Assembly: GCA_020002185.1 (NCBI GenBank)
Contig: CM034532.1
Span: 31,275,649-31,339,648, forward strand
DNA length: 64,000 nucleotides
Reading direction: 5' to 3'
Origin: Paraescarpia echinospica
Taxonomy: Eukaryota > Annelida > Polychaeta > Sabellida > Siboglinidae
The notes beneath the pieces are model-generated. The model ran no database searches. It saw only the letters and a list, made by a program, of their open reading frames with translations, and was not told where the DNA came from. This document shows positions 51,101 through 53,849 of this stretch, in pieces (the stretch's first letter is position 1; every line of letters starts with the position of its first letter). The translations under genes and the position numbers were made by a program.

Positions 51101-52796
51101 TTTTTCTTGCTCTGTTCCACTTTTGAAGTCTGCAATGGCTTCCTGAATGATATCGTATAATATTTAAGATCTGCACAATTACATACCAGGCACTGCCAAG
51201 TAAGCAACCATCTTATTTGCATTCATTGGTTACTCCTGTAAGAAAACCTATCCAGCTTCAATCATCTAGTTCTGACCTAATGTTGCTGCACCACCTCTTT
51301 GGAATATGCTCCCTCTTAGGATCAGTTGAAAATATAAAAAAATTATGTTGTGAATTAAAAACTTATCTTTACAACCTTGCTTATCCACCATAGTTCCCTA
51401 GCGCCTTGACCCATCTGTTGACAACTGGAATACTGCTATGGATTTTGAGATTGACCAATCCTTTTGTTTTGATGCGCCTCTGAGCTTGGTTTCCAAGGAT
51501 TTAGGCACAATAGAAGTTATCTTAATATTATTAACAAAATTGCTCAAGTTTTGAAATGGCGGCAGATGGTGGGATTTGATCCGGGTGTGCTTTAAGTTAC
51601 GTTTTGTAGTTGGAAACAACATGGCTTGTTAACGTGCAGTAATTGGTAGGTTGAACAGTTGACCAAAGTACCTGAATACAATGGAACCTCATCAAATACA
51701 GACTCCGATAATCCACAAATCATCGTATCTGGGAGGGTGATCAGTGGCATAATCGCAAGAAGAGTAACCTTAACCATAACTATTTTCTGCTATTCACCCT
51801 AACTGGCCCTAACTATGTTTACCAATGCACTAACCATTTATTCCCATTGTTTGGTTGGTTCCAATGATTACGCACTAAATCCTAGTGCTGGAGACCATTT
51901 TATAGGAACTGAATTTCCAAGTGGTAATATACCCTATTATTTGTGTGATCATTTATATGAAAAACTCTTTAATCCTGACGCATACACTGGGGATTAAAAT
52001 GTTGAGAATAACAAGATTCCACTGTTCCAAATTTGACACGTTCTTGCTGAAAAGGTTTTAGTATCTGCAGAATAAAACTGAATCATGTTCAACTTGCTTT
52101 AAACTAAAACGATTTAAAGGGAAACGAAAGGCAATTGTACCACGCCTAAGAGTTAGTACAAACTAACCATTTGCAACTACAGTCAACAATATCACACCTG
52201 TGCTTTATTCAGAATTTGTTTTTAAAGTGGGAGATTCTAGTGAAATCTCACAGTTCCAAATGGCTGACATATTGAGACATGCTCCCGATGTTTGACCAAT
52301 AGCACCTACAGCTTCTTTGACCATGGTGCTGCGGTGAATCTCCCTGTTCCCTCAACATGTACATGAGTACGCCAGCTCATGTTTGTTTCTCGTATTCCCG
52401 TCGATTCAGAGCTACACGTGCACCAACTGTTATAGTGACATACAGTGAACCACGCGGACATAACATGTTTAGTAGTTATGGTGCAAAAACAATTAGTTAC
52501 TAATGGTTAGGTTTTGTTAACTCTTAGATGCATGGACCCAGAAAGATGCCTTTTGTTTCCCTATAGATATCATCTTTGTTCTGTCTCTCCTATATATCTT
52601 CTGCTGTAGGTTGTTTGGATTTCCTGAGCACTACACGGATGTTGGTAACATCCCCCCGACCAGACGGCAGAAGCTGATAGGCAAGGCATGGAGTGTTCCA
52701 CTTGTAAAGCATATTCTGGCTCCACTGAGGTCTTTCTACGGCTGTATCCCCGACGGACCCAGGGTGGCGCGGGAATCCGAGGTTACACATCTATGA
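2..52796 (+). CDS. DNMT3: DNMT3-type de novo DNA (cytosine-5) methyltransferase, 20 visible exons, 5' end outside window
   Basis: Enzymes of this family transfer a methyl group from S-adenosylmethionine to carbon 5 of cytosine in unmethylated DNA in the nucleus. Seen here: 20 plus-strand exons with matching phases at every junction give 817 residues in the order linker, PWWP, acidic linker, ADD (GATA-like plus PHD-like zinc fingers), catalytic domain. Exons: 2-100, 717-894, 1355-1647, 2279-2434, 3901-4002, 7742-7874, 9449-9589, 27181-27225, 27610-27692, 28406-28453, 31151-31215, 33323-33509, 34146-34215, 34785-34930, 38737-38827, 42207-42352, 43081-43166, 44933-45008, 48719-48840, 52610-52796. 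PWWP plus ADD plus a C-terminal methyltransferase is diagnostic of DNMT3A/3B rather than DNMT1, DNMT2 or DNMT3L; all catalytic motifs are present. An 18-residue tail extends past the usual DNMT3 end. Whether it is a single invertebrate DNMT3 or a paralogue cannot be told. Confidence 0.93.
101..716. other. Intron 1, no gene seen
   Basis: Contains a TG/GCATG-rich stretch near 220-290 (TGTGTGCCTGCATGCATGTG); otherwise AT-rich and featureless. Confidence 0.5.
717..894 (+). CDS. DNMT3: DNMT3 exon 2 (basic linker)
   Basis: Acceptor TTCTGACAG at 708-716, donor GT at 895-896, 59 codons plus one base. The peptide is Lys/Arg rich ([21 protein letters not shown] and [12 protein letters not shown]), typical of the disordered DNA- and nucleosome-contacting region before the PWWP of DNMT3 proteins. 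Its phase joins exactly with an acceptor at 1353-1354. Conservation is low here, so the boundaries rest on splice signals and phase. Confidence 0.65.
1355..1647 (+). CDS. DNMT3: DNMT3 exon 3 (charged linker before PWWP)
   Basis: Acceptor TTTGAAACAG ending at 1354, donor GTATGT at 1648. It encodes about 98 charged residues ([20 protein letters not shown] through [17 protein letters not shown]) with no recognised domain. Starting at 1355 gives the two bases needed to complete the split codon from exon 2; earlier AGs at 1304 and 1319 would need a different phase. It ends in phase 0, matching the PWWP exon. Confidence 0.7.
1648..2278. other. Intron 3, no gene seen
   Basis: AT-rich. A short direct repeat (TGCGACAATGTTATGTTGTA-like) occurs near 2155-2180 and 2226-2250, just before the PWWP exon. 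No other feature. Confidence 0.5.
2279..2434 (+). CDS. DNMT3: DNMT3 exon 4: PWWP domain, first part
   Basis: Encodes residues 191-242, with LGTLVWAKL, the signature AWWPG (209-212) and [13 protein letters not shown]. The PWWP domain binds nucleosomes bearing H3K36 methylation and DNA. Aligned by eye to human DNMT3A, W306, W330 and D333 correspond to W210, W234 and D237, but cage residue F303 corresponds to Gln207. The 3' end after VSE matches the human exon border, although the donor GTTGGT is weak. The acceptor TTGTGAAG at 2278 is also weak; a start a few codons earlier is possible. Confidence 0.88.
2547..3664. mobile_element. piggyBac-like non-autonomous DNA transposon in intron 4
   Basis: TTAA lies at both edges (2543-2546 and 3665-3668). 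The ends are inverted repeats starting CCCTCTC and continuing GGYCAGA, with a few mismatches over about 16 bases. TTAA target duplication with CCCT-type ends fits piggyBac-like MITEs. The interior, 1118 bp in total, has no transposase. It separates the two PWWP exons. A Kolobok-type origin is possible because that superfamily also targets TTAA. Confidence 0.65.
3901..4002 (+). CDS. DNMT3: DNMT3 exon 5: end of PWWP domain
   Basis: Acceptor ATGTTTGCAG ends at 3900; donor GTGAGA begins at 4003; 34 codons in phase 0. The peptide [17 protein letters not shown] then [11 protein letters not shown] aligns with the helical end of DNMT3 PWWP domains (SADKLVAL, SQHF and the YHAL-type helix). A second AG at 3909-3910 would break the phase and the alignment. 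Confidence 0.88.
4003..4627. other. Intron 5 proximal part, no gene seen
   Basis: AT-rich intron sequence. A stretch near 4437-4470 (AAGGTGGTTCATAGATTTAT) recurs loosely near 27427-27450 in intron 8, so it is probably a fragment of a dispersed repeat. No exon-like stretch with homology was found. Confidence 0.5.
4636..7605. mobile_element. hAT-type DNA transposon, 2.97 kb, outer element of a nested pair
   Basis: Perfect 15-base terminal inverted repeats CAGGGCCTCACCCAG (4636-4650) and its complement (7591-7605) are flanked by an exact 8-bp direct repeat ATGGGTGT (4628-4635 and 7606-7613). An 8-bp target duplication with CAGGG ends is the hallmark of hAT elements. No transposase ORF is seen, so it is non-autonomous or decayed. 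A second element occupies 5588-6649 inside it. It sits in intron 5. Confidence 0.88.
5588..6649. mobile_element. Second hAT-like element nested in the first, 1.06 kb
   Basis: Inverted ends CAGGGCTGCCTACC are at 5588-5601 and, complemented, at 6636-6649. Direct repeats CAACAGT flank it (5581-5587, 6650-6656); the seventh base is the last match, one short of the usual hAT 8-mer. The interior is AT-rich without a transposase. Its ends resemble those of the element at 45197-48110 (shared CTGCCTAC), suggesting one family. Confidence 0.8.
7742..7874 (+). CDS. DNMT3: DNMT3 exon 6: linker after PWWP
   Basis: Acceptor GTCTCCATAG ends at 7741; donor GTAAAC follows 7874. It encodes [11 protein letters not shown] then the acidic DGDLDEDT and LDWAKSGF...LMKPNP. 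The last part aligns with the short conserved IEWALGGF-type segment that follows the PWWP in DNMT3A. It ends with one base and joins the AT of exon 7 to give Asp. Confidence 0.85.
7902..8310. mobile_element. pogo/Tigger-like MITE with TA target site, filled by a minisatellite
   Basis: Ends CAGTCAAACCTC and, inverted, CAGTGCAACTGG are bordered by TA on both sides (7900-7901, 8311-8312). CAGT ends and TA duplication fit pogo/Tc1-mariner MITEs. The similarity of the ends is imperfect. It begins 27 bp after the exon 6 donor. Most of its interior is a tandem array. Confidence 0.6.
7925..8210. repeat. 18-bp minisatellite
   Basis: About 15 units of consensus AATACAGCCACCTTAAGT, with a few variants (GGTAATAAAG, CATTTTGGT, CATCTAAAG). 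The regular unit creates a low-complexity minus-strand reading frame (WLYYLR repeats) that is not a gene. Confidence 0.92.
8390..8665 (-). mobile_element. LINE 3'-end fragment (same family as 56.3-59.1 kb)
   Basis: C/T-rich plus strand with ACACAGTCCTCCCATCACAG corresponds to the RWEDCV-like C-terminal region of a LINE read on the minus strand. The same spaced words appear at 49330-49480 and 56400-56500. It is short and decayed. Confidence 0.55.
9139..9443 (+). mobile_element. tRNA-derived SINE, family A, copy 1, abutting exon 7
   Basis: Promoter B-box-like GGGTTTGAATC near 9178, then GTTCACTGTACGTCGCTCCAG, a TGACCTGGCCATAGACATTG core, GGTCTGCCAGGGAGTA and a tail GGACTGGATACTG. Copies with the same order lie at 43639-43962 and 45040-45196/48111-48232. 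The tail ends only about 6-15 bases before the exon 7 acceptor at 9447-9448. Confidence 0.8.
9449..9589 (+). CDS. DNMT3: DNMT3 exon 7: acidic linker
   Basis: Acceptor TTTATCTCCACAG ends at 9448; donor GTACTT begins at 9590. It encodes [17 protein letters not shown] followed by the strongly acidic [12 protein letters not shown] and [13 protein letters not shown]. Acidic linkers between PWWP and ADD are usual in DNMT3 proteins. Its phase fits exon 6 and exon 8 directly, across a 17.6 kb intron. Confidence 0.8.
9991..10941 (-). mobile_element. LTR of the Gmr1-like element, minus-strand copy, 5' part deleted
   Basis: The reverse complement matches 26141-27033 nearly base for base, including the GAATTCGTAGCGGCC block, TATATATGTGTG and the end CTAATCCGTGACA. 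About 620 bases present at the start of the plus-strand LTR are missing: the pol-proximal sequence ends GATTCTTAG and runs straight into CGGGCCATCC. The outer edge reads AATTA then TGTCACGG. Confidence 0.85.
11106..11510 (-). mobile_element. Gmr1-like LTR element: RNase H domain
   Basis: Reading frame with [32 protein letters not shown] and [12 protein letters not shown], ending ADYLSRME and a stop. This is a Ty3/gypsy-type RNase H with the first acidic TDAS motif. RNase H removes the RNA strand during reverse transcription. It is the last coding domain before the LTR. A frameshift separates it from upstream RT sequence near 11500-11600. Confidence 0.9.
11520..12176 (-). mobile_element. Gmr1-like LTR element: reverse transcriptase, middle and C-terminal part
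   Basis: Encodes [36 protein letters not shown] and the catalytic YVDD box, then [17 protein letters not shown]: gypsy-type RT fingers-palm motifs. The frame is broken at about 11755 and in the connection region. The upstream end is cut at the TTAA 12177-12180, where a Kolobok transposon is inserted; the N-terminal part continues at 19526. Confidence 0.9.
14380..15479 (+). pseudogene. Kolobok-type transposase, degraded main exon
   Basis: Contains [81 protein letters not shown] and [12 protein letters not shown]...[11 protein letters not shown], all in the order known for Kolobok transposases. The Asp residues in GDARYD and ASDRH are likely catalytic. It is broken by an in-frame TAA at 14899-14901, a frameshift after 15048 and stops near 15216 and 15266. 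The family's usual N-terminal THAP zinc finger is not recognised upstream. A GT donor follows at 15480. Confidence 0.88.
16153..16269 (+). pseudogene. Kolobok-type transposase, last exon
   Basis: After the AG at 16151-16152 the frame reads [19 protein letters not shown] and ASKDYSFRG to a TAA at 16267-16269. RYKxxYSK...WVxKK is the usual end of Kolobok transposases. The phase does not fit the donor at 15480 exactly, consistent with decay. Confidence 0.78.
19526..20233 (-). mobile_element. Gmr1-like LTR element: integrase C-terminal module fused to start of reverse transcriptase
   Basis: One continuous frame runs from the integrase GPY/F-type module ([16 protein letters not shown], then [11 protein letters not shown]) through an acidic spacer into RT ([38 protein letters not shown]). 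It therefore shows directly that integrase precedes RT. The frame is cut by the Kolobok insertion at 19522-19525. Confidence 0.92.
20415..20717 (-). mobile_element. Gmr1-like LTR element: integrase catalytic core
   Basis: DDE integrase core: [14 protein letters not shown] with the first Asp, [10 protein letters not shown] with the second Asp, and the Glu in [13 protein letters not shown]. It catalyses insertion of the retroelement DNA. Frameshifts separate it from the zinc-binding part upstream and the C-terminal module downstream. Confidence 0.92.
20831..21275 (-). mobile_element. Gmr1-like LTR element: integrase zinc-binding (HHCC) domain
   Basis: Two overlapping frames give [16 protein letters not shown], then [10 protein letters not shown] and CQSCDICQ, the His-His-Cys-Cys zinc finger typical of gypsy integrases, with [14 protein letters not shown] between. 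A frameshift lies near 21000. Confidence 0.88.
21276..21802 (-). mobile_element. Gmr1-like LTR element: aspartic protease region
   Basis: The frame includes [17 protein letters not shown], with the retropepsin Asp-Ser-Gly active-site triplet, and [11 protein letters not shown] later. Retropepsins cut the polyprotein during maturation. It lies after the zinc knuckle and before integrase, as expected. Confidence 0.8.
21806..22797 (-). mobile_element. Gmr1-like LTR element: gag with SCAN-like capsid and CCHC zinc knuckle
   Basis: An ATG at 22797-22795 opens [17 protein letters not shown]; stops near 22725 and a frameshift interrupt it. A coiled-coil-rich Glu/Arg stretch follows, then the capsid. 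Its C-terminal half ([35 protein letters not shown]) closely resembles vertebrate SCAN domains. After another frameshift a knuckle [14 protein letters not shown] is present near 21840-21900. Confidence 0.88.
23415..23432 (-). other. Probable primer-binding site (tRNA-Pro-like)
   Basis: The minus strand reads TGGGGGCTCGTACGCGGGAT. Its first 11 bases equal the start of the tRNA-Pro primer-binding site used by many retroelements; later bases diverge. It lies upstream of gag in the correct orientation, but the LTR expected next to it is absent. Confidence 0.55.
23436..24130 (+). pseudogene. CNBP-like CCHC zinc-knuckle pseudogene, 5' truncated
   Basis: The plus strand encodes knuckles [14 protein letters not shown], a damaged CFKCGDAG-type one, [14 protein letters not shown], one split as RAC...[11 protein letters not shown] and [14 protein letters not shown], ending AEA and TGA at 23790-23792. 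Tandem CCHC knuckles of this type make up CNBP/Byr3 nucleic-acid-binding proteins. A deletion near 23525 shifts frame. About 50 bases bordered by GT and AG (near 23630-23680) interrupt one knuckle and look like a retained intron. A possible polyadenylation signal lies near 24109. It is sandwiched between two oppositely oriented retroelement pieces. Confidence 0.8.
24631..25326 (+). mobile_element. Second Gmr1-like copy, plus strand: end of RT and RNase H
   Basis: Frame from [16 protein letters not shown] through [18 protein letters not shown] and [15 protein letters not shown] to ADYLSRME and stop. The sequence is nearly identical to the minus-strand copy at 11106-11800 but without its frameshifts. 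Homology begins sharply at 24631, so everything upstream in the element is absent. Confidence 0.93.
25517..25534 (+). other. Polypurine-tract-like sequence before 3' LTR
   Basis: GCGGGGGTTGGGGGGTAA directly precedes the LTR start TGTAGC at 25535, the position where plus-strand DNA synthesis is primed in LTR elements. It is missing in the deleted minus copy. Confidence 0.6.
25535..27033 (+). mobile_element. Full LTR of the plus-strand Gmr1-like copy, about 1.5 kb
   Basis: Starts TGTAGC after a polypurine run and ends CCGTGACA, so TG...CA bounded. The 3' part (26141-27033) is matched by the inverted LTR at 9991-10941. The outer flank TAATT mirrors AATTA at the other end. No convincing target duplication was found. 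Confidence 0.75.
27049..27155. repeat. Short degenerate tandem repeat just before exon 8
   Basis: Four or so units of about 27 bases beginning GTTCCCCAATCAAT, GTTCCCCGATTAGT, CTCCTGATCAATGG and GTCCCCCAATCAAG, with recurrent CATTGTG/CTTTGTG. It fills the space between the retroelement and the exon 8 polypyrimidine tract. Confidence 0.7.
27181..27225 (+). CDS. DNMT3: DNMT3 exon 8: start of ADD domain
   Basis: Acceptor GTTTTTTTAG ends at 27180; donor GTAAGT begins at 27226. The 45-base exon encodes [14 protein letters not shown], matching the DNMT3 segment (VYEVRQ...NIE) that leads into the first ADD zinc finger. Split codons at both ends fit exons 7 and 9. Confidence 0.9.
27610..27692 (+). 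CDS. DNMT3: DNMT3 exon 9: ADD GATA-like zinc finger
   Basis: Encodes [20 protein letters not shown] and GLCQFCK: two C-x2-C pairs separated as in the GATA-like finger of DNMT3 ADD domains, with the conserved HPLF. The ADD domain reads unmethylated H3K4 and controls the catalytic domain. Acceptor TGGTTGTAG ends at 27609, donor GTTCGT at 27693. Confidence 0.93.
28406..28453 (+). CDS. DNMT3: DNMT3 exon 10: ADD inter-finger segment (48-bp exon)
   Basis: Acceptor CTTTGCAG ends at 28405; donor GTAAGT follows 28453. Sixteen codons, [16 protein letters not shown]. The Asp-Asp-Gly aligns with the acidic DDDG of DNMT3A that contacts the histone H3 tail around Lys4. It is in phase 0 on both sides. Confidence 0.9.
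28758..29395. mobile_element. hAT-like MITE, 638 bp, in intron 10
   Basis: Inverted ends CAGGGATCGAATTTG (28758) and, complemented, CAGGGGTAGAATTTG (ending 29395), with the 5-bp direct repeat TATAC at 28753-28757 and 29396-29400. CAGGG ends fit hAT; a 5-bp duplication is known for the hAT5 group. The interior carries a triplicated 38-bp unit. Confidence 0.75.
29235..29335. repeat. Three copies of a ~38-bp unit inside the MITE
   Basis: TTGGTGCCCTGCC...TCGAAAGAAAAGTTGGCC is repeated with few changes, the last copy incomplete. Confidence 0.85.
29480..31150. repeat. 55-bp minisatellite array ending at the exon 11 splice acceptor
   Basis: About 29 units. Each carries TACTTGAG then GTGTTCTGTGTATGAAGTGG, GTGTATTGCAGTATGAATTG and GGGCATG. 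Three units are shortened to 34 bp by loss of 21 bp between two internal GTATGAA copies. Two interleaved variants (TTGGAG/GGGCC and TTGCAG/GGGGC) suggest higher-order duplication. The last units (31025-31150) are diverged and merge into the real acceptor. Because 55 is not a multiple of 3 and the minus strand lacks stops, three long repetitive minus frames (up to 530 codons) appear; they are not convincing genes. Confidence 0.95.
31151..31215 (+). CDS. DNMT3: DNMT3 exon 11: first half of ADD PHD-like finger
   Basis: Acceptor ATATACTTCAG ends at 31150; donor GTGAGT begins at 31216. It encodes [20 protein letters not shown] and N, with the C-x2-C pair and following Cys residues of the PHD-like zinc finger. 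The acceptor and first bases belong to the repeat family that fills the preceding 1.7 kb. Confidence 0.93.
31322..31385. repeat. CA-rich microsatellite
   Basis: Imperfect (CA)n with CTCACG interruptions in intron 11. Confidence 0.85.
31600..32794. mobile_element. Dispersed ~1.2-kb element, intron 11 copy
   Basis: Edges are TTAAGGTGGCT (31600) and AACCTTAA (32787-32794), suggesting TTAA-bounded ends. Blocks such as TTTCATTTTGAGAAA and GAACATTAGTAGGTGT (complemented here) recur in opposite orientation at 39400-40440. No coding capacity was recognised. Confidence 0.6.
33033..33240 (+). mobile_element. tRNA-derived SINE, family B, copy 1
   Basis: Starts GTGGGGCGTAGTGG and contains CTGGACTGTC, TTCTGTTTGGTGTCTATGCC, AGGCGAAGTAA and GTGGACTCACTGAGTGG. 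A second copy at 48868-49095 shares the same blocks in order. It ends about 80 bp before exon 12. Confidence 0.72.
33323..33509 (+). CDS. DNMT3: DNMT3 exon 12: ADD PHD-like finger, second half, and ADD C-terminal helix
   Basis: Acceptor GTGTGTTGTAG ends at 33322; donor GTGCGT begins at 33510. It encodes [25 protein letters not shown] (zinc ligands) and [16 protein letters not shown], matching the DNMT3 pattern (CVECVD, IKEDPWNCYMC, LRRREDWPSRLQ). The split Arg codon is completed from exon 11. Confidence 0.95.
33590..33925. repeat. Diverged dispersed repeat, intron 12 copy
   Basis: Shares with 38945-39280, in the same orientation, blocks such as ACATTTTGTGAT, TTGGCAGA, AAAATGTTGCTTTT, CTGAAGATATTT and GCAGGTCATG. 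Nature unknown; probably a short transposable element. Confidence 0.65.
34146..34215 (+). CDS. DNMT3: DNMT3 exon 13: catalytic motif I
   Basis: Encodes [20 protein letters not shown] and IAS. The [12 protein letters not shown] block is motif I, which forms the S-adenosylmethionine pocket, at residues 523-534. Acceptor GTGTTGCAG ends at 34145; donor GTTAGT begins at 34216. Confidence 0.95.
34785..34930 (+). CDS. DNMT3: DNMT3 exon 14: catalytic motifs II-III
   Basis: Encodes [32 protein letters not shown] and [11 protein letters not shown]. The YYASEI acidic residue (motif II) contacts the cofactor ribose and GDI corresponds to motif III. Acceptor TGTTGTAG ends at 34784; donor GTGGGT at 34931. 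Confidence 0.95.
34979..36418 (-). mobile_element. Probable solo LTR, 1.44 kb, in intron 14
   Basis: Bounded by TGTGACC and GGGTCACA with a 4-bp direct repeat TTAA on each side (34975-34978, 36419-36422). TG...CA ends and size suit a solo LTR. On the minus strand an AATAAA near 35050 precedes the end by about 70 bases, so the minus orientation is likely. A TTAA-targeting DNA transposon is the alternative. It starts 48 bp after the exon 14 donor. Confidence 0.6.
36673..37486. mobile_element. Possible TTAA-bounded MITE in intron 14
   Basis: TTAA at 36669-36672 and 37487-37490; inner ends CCCTAGAAG and, complemented, CCCTCGGAG. The inverted repeat is short, so this is a weak piggyBac-like call. 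Confidence 0.4.
38257..38690 (-). mobile_element. LINE 3'-end fragment in intron 14
   Basis: The minus strand reads [25 protein letters not shown] and [15 protein letters not shown], the typical C-terminal segment of a non-LTR retrotransposon ORF2. It is interrupted and lies just before exon 15. Confidence 0.72.
38737..38827 (+). CDS. DNMT3: DNMT3 exon 15: catalytic PC motif (motif IV)
   Basis: Encodes [20 protein letters not shown] and [10 protein letters not shown]. Cys598 in SPCNDLS is the nucleophile that attacks cytosine C6. Acceptor CTGTACAG ends at 38736, donor GTAAGT at 38828; one base is carried into exon 16. Confidence 0.97.
38945..39280. repeat. Diverged dispersed repeat, intron 15 copy
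   Basis: Direct-orientation partner of 33590-33925 with shared blocks in the same order. Confidence 0.65.
39395..40440. mobile_element. Dispersed ~1.2-kb element, intron 15 copy, inverted
   Basis: Reverse-orientation partner of 31600-32794: GAACATTAGTAGGTGTCAGT near 39437, TTTCTCAAAATGAAATAAAA near 40224 and the end GCAGCCACCTTAAGGG. Divergence is moderate, with indels. Confidence 0.65.
40611..41946. repeat. Tandem duplication in intron 15
   Basis: Copy 1 (40611-41193) and copy 2 (41194-41946) begin TAAAAACACCTTTTGAATG and end CACAACTTTATTTGGTAGTG. Both hold the near-identical tract TGTGGTTGGTT...CATAAAGAGTTGGCTTAC. The middle of copy 2 is different and longer. Two solo LTRs or a duplicated segment are possible. 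Confidence 0.85.
42071..42240. repeat. Three tandem copies of the exon 16 intron-exon junction
   Basis: Units of about 57 bases at roughly 42071-42127, 42128-42183 and 42184-42240 share CTGAATGTCAYTTGT, a TAG acceptor, GTGGAMC and TTTGAGTTCTAC. The third copy is the true exon 16 start; the first two end in an in-frame TGA after the copied exon part. Confidence 0.93.
42207..42352 (+). CDS. DNMT3: DNMT3 exon 16: ENV motif and DNMT3 dimer interface
   Basis: Encodes [29 protein letters not shown] and [14 protein letters not shown]. Glu643 of ENV binds cytosine N3; FFEFYR forms the Phe-rich interface in DNMT3A/3L. Acceptor GTGCCATAG ends at 42206, donor GTAACT at 42353. Only this third acceptor keeps the frame open. 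Confidence 0.95.
43081..43166 (+). CDS. DNMT3: DNMT3 exon 17: motif VIII region
   Basis: Encodes [20 protein letters not shown] and WGNIPGMY. [12 protein letters not shown] is conserved in DNMT3 enzymes; the Arg pair contacts the flipped cytosine. Acceptor TGTGTTGCAG ends at 43080, donor GTAAGT at 43167. Confidence 0.96.
43639..43962 (+). mobile_element. tRNA-derived SINE, family A, copy 2 (best preserved)
   Basis: Head GTGGCACAGTGATAGAGC (A-box-like) and GGGTTCAAATCC (B box), then the body and tail shared with the copies at 9139 and 45040. It ends AACACCTTACC followed by T-rich sequence. Confidence 0.85.
44351..44840. repeat. 20-bp minisatellite before exon 18
   Basis: About 24 near-identical units TGGTCATCTMATGTTTGTTG, varying mainly at one A/C position and T/C in TTTGTTG. 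The open frames across it ([15 protein letters not shown] repeats) are a by-product. Confidence 0.95.
44933..45008 (+). CDS. DNMT3: DNMT3 exon 18: variable linker before target recognition domain
   Basis: Encodes [20 protein letters not shown] and DRTAV, between GMY(C) and HKVRTV, as in DNMT3 proteins where this stretch is variable. Acceptor ACATTTTTGTAG ends at 44932, donor GTCAGT at 45009; one base completes the Cys codon from exon 17. Confidence 0.88.
45197..48110. mobile_element. hAT-like element inserted in the SINE, 2.9 kb
   Basis: Inverted ends CAGACCTGCCTAC (45197) and complement (to 48110). End sequences resemble the hAT-like element at 5588-6649. No clean target duplication is seen. 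The interior lacks a recognised transposase and contains a long palindrome at 47072-47795. Confidence 0.7.
47072..47795. repeat. Long palindrome with a tRNA-like sequence in each arm
   Basis: Arms of about 315 bp (47072-47385 and 47477-47795) are near-perfect inverted copies separated by an AT-rich centre. Each arm has TAGCTCAGTGGGTAG (A-box-like) and GGTTCAATCCT (B-box-like), at 47128-47196 on plus and mirrored on minus. The arms could be head-to-head tRNA-derived SINEs or a foldback element. Confidence 0.88.
48505..48673. mobile_element. pogo/Tigger-like MITE, ~165 bp
   Basis: Left end CAGTAAACCACGGATATAAT and right end, complemented, AATAAACCTCGGACATAACG are inverted repeats over about 22 bp. 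It ends about 45 bp before exon 19. Confidence 0.75.
48719..48840 (+). CDS. DNMT3: DNMT3 exon 19: target recognition domain
   Basis: Encodes [20 protein letters not shown] and FFPVQMG...DTLWIPELE. Arg725 in TTRSNS aligns with DNMT3A Arg836, which reads the CpG guanine. Acceptor CGCTACAG ends at 48718, donor GTCAGT at 48841. Confidence 0.95.
48868..49095 (+). mobile_element. tRNA-derived SINE, family B, copy 2
   Basis: TAGTAGCCGGACTGTC and GGTTCGATTCC (a perfect B box), then TTTCTGTCTGGTGTCTATGCC-like sequence and GTGGACTCGCAGAGTGG, matching the copy at 33033. It begins 27 bp after exon 19. Confidence 0.78.
49303..49540 (-). mobile_element. LINE 3'-end fragment
   Basis: The minus strand encodes [20 protein letters not shown] and [20 protein letters not shown], the typical C-terminus of the LINE family seen at 56.3-59.1 kb. 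Confidence 0.8.
49764..51160 (+). mobile_element. CR1-like non-LTR retrotransposon, internally deleted
   Basis: Plus-strand fragments in order: RPPWMTSEI...KRHHRYLE and [20 protein letters not shown]...[19 protein letters not shown]; then [58 protein letters not shown] and [20 protein letters not shown]. The catalytic F/YADD part of RT is missing between about 50600 and 50640, and several frames are broken. Confidence 0.88.
51161..52609. other. Distal intron 19, no gene seen
   Basis: The first ~250 bases still resemble decayed LINE C-terminus ([15 protein letters not shown] words across frames near 51285-51330). The rest shows no recognised feature. Confidence 0.45.
52610..52796 (+). CDS. 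DNMT3: DNMT3 exon 20: C-terminal motifs, stop
   Basis: Encodes [45 protein letters not shown] and a tail [16 protein letters not shown], stop TGA 52794-52796. GKAWSVP is motif X, part of the cofactor pocket. The position of DNMT3A Arg882 (SNMSRLAR) is Pro here (GNIPPTRR). Acceptor TTCTGCTGTAG ends at 52609; it completes the Arg codon of exon 19. Confidence 0.95.
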
Positions 52797-53845
52797 TGGA
52801 CACGACCCTAGTGCATAAGCATACATAGGAGCATTGCAAGGAAGACACAAACAAACAGTGATAACATTTGTTGTGGTTTTACCGTGATTAAGGAGTTGTT
52901 TCTGAGCTGAAGACTTCCTACATTCGAGTGATGCTAGATGCTGGTTCATCAGTTACACTATCAATAACGATGTGATTACGTTTAAGTTTTGTAGTGATTA
53001 AAATGGTGCCATATACAAAATGTAATAAGTTAGTATTTAACATACATGTTTCAGTAATTATTTACATATATTGTTTACATTATTTTAATTGCATATCACT
53101 GTAACTTTTCGTTATTGCATTCTTTGTGAAGAGTATGTGAATCTTGATACAAGTGCAGCTTGATAACTTATTACAGATTTTTGGACACTGACAATGCAGA
53201 TTACTTACCGGCCAACAAGCAATATGCAATATATGTTTTATCAGAATATTCTTAGCAGTTATTGAGGTTAAAATGCATTTCTTTCGTAACATACTAGTCA
53301 TACAATAGTTGTTATTATAATTATATTACTTAATATGCATTCAATTCTTTTGGACATTATAATACCTGGCAAGCTTTGTATAGGTTAGTGTTTGTGTGTG
53401 TTGTGCTTGCAGGCTAAAATTGTACACTGCAAAATAATTAGTGATGGTCATTTGTTTGCACAAGATTATTTACATGTTTCTGTAAATTAAGACGAAAGAC
53501 ATATCAAGTAGTGAAGTGTTGACATTTAAAAATCAATAGATCTCAAGTATTATTCTGTTTGTACTACTAAATTGGTATCTGTTAGAAGAAGCAGCATTTC
53601 TCTGCACCTATCGGGTAGTTCAATTATACAATTGGTGTGTGTAGTTTATATTGGCAGGATTATTGATGGACGATGCAAATTAAATAATGTCTGCTTCTTC
53701 ACAGATACATAAAACTTGTGCATAGGTCACTGTGAATTTACTTGATGTGCTTCCATGACATGTTAGTCAGTGATATCGTTTATTTTTTAATTATGATGTT
53801 TTTTATACTTTATGCCATAACAATAAAGAGTTATGATAGCCATGT
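52797..53845 (+). other. DNMT3: Probable DNMT3 3' untranslated region with polyadenylation signal at 53822-53827
   Basis: No coding sequence is seen after the stop. The first AATAAA in good context is in AACAATAAAGAG at 53822-53827, followed by TGTTGTGT-like sequence (TAGTTGTGTCGG) that could be the downstream element. Confidence 0.6.
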
Positions 53846-53849
53846 AGTT

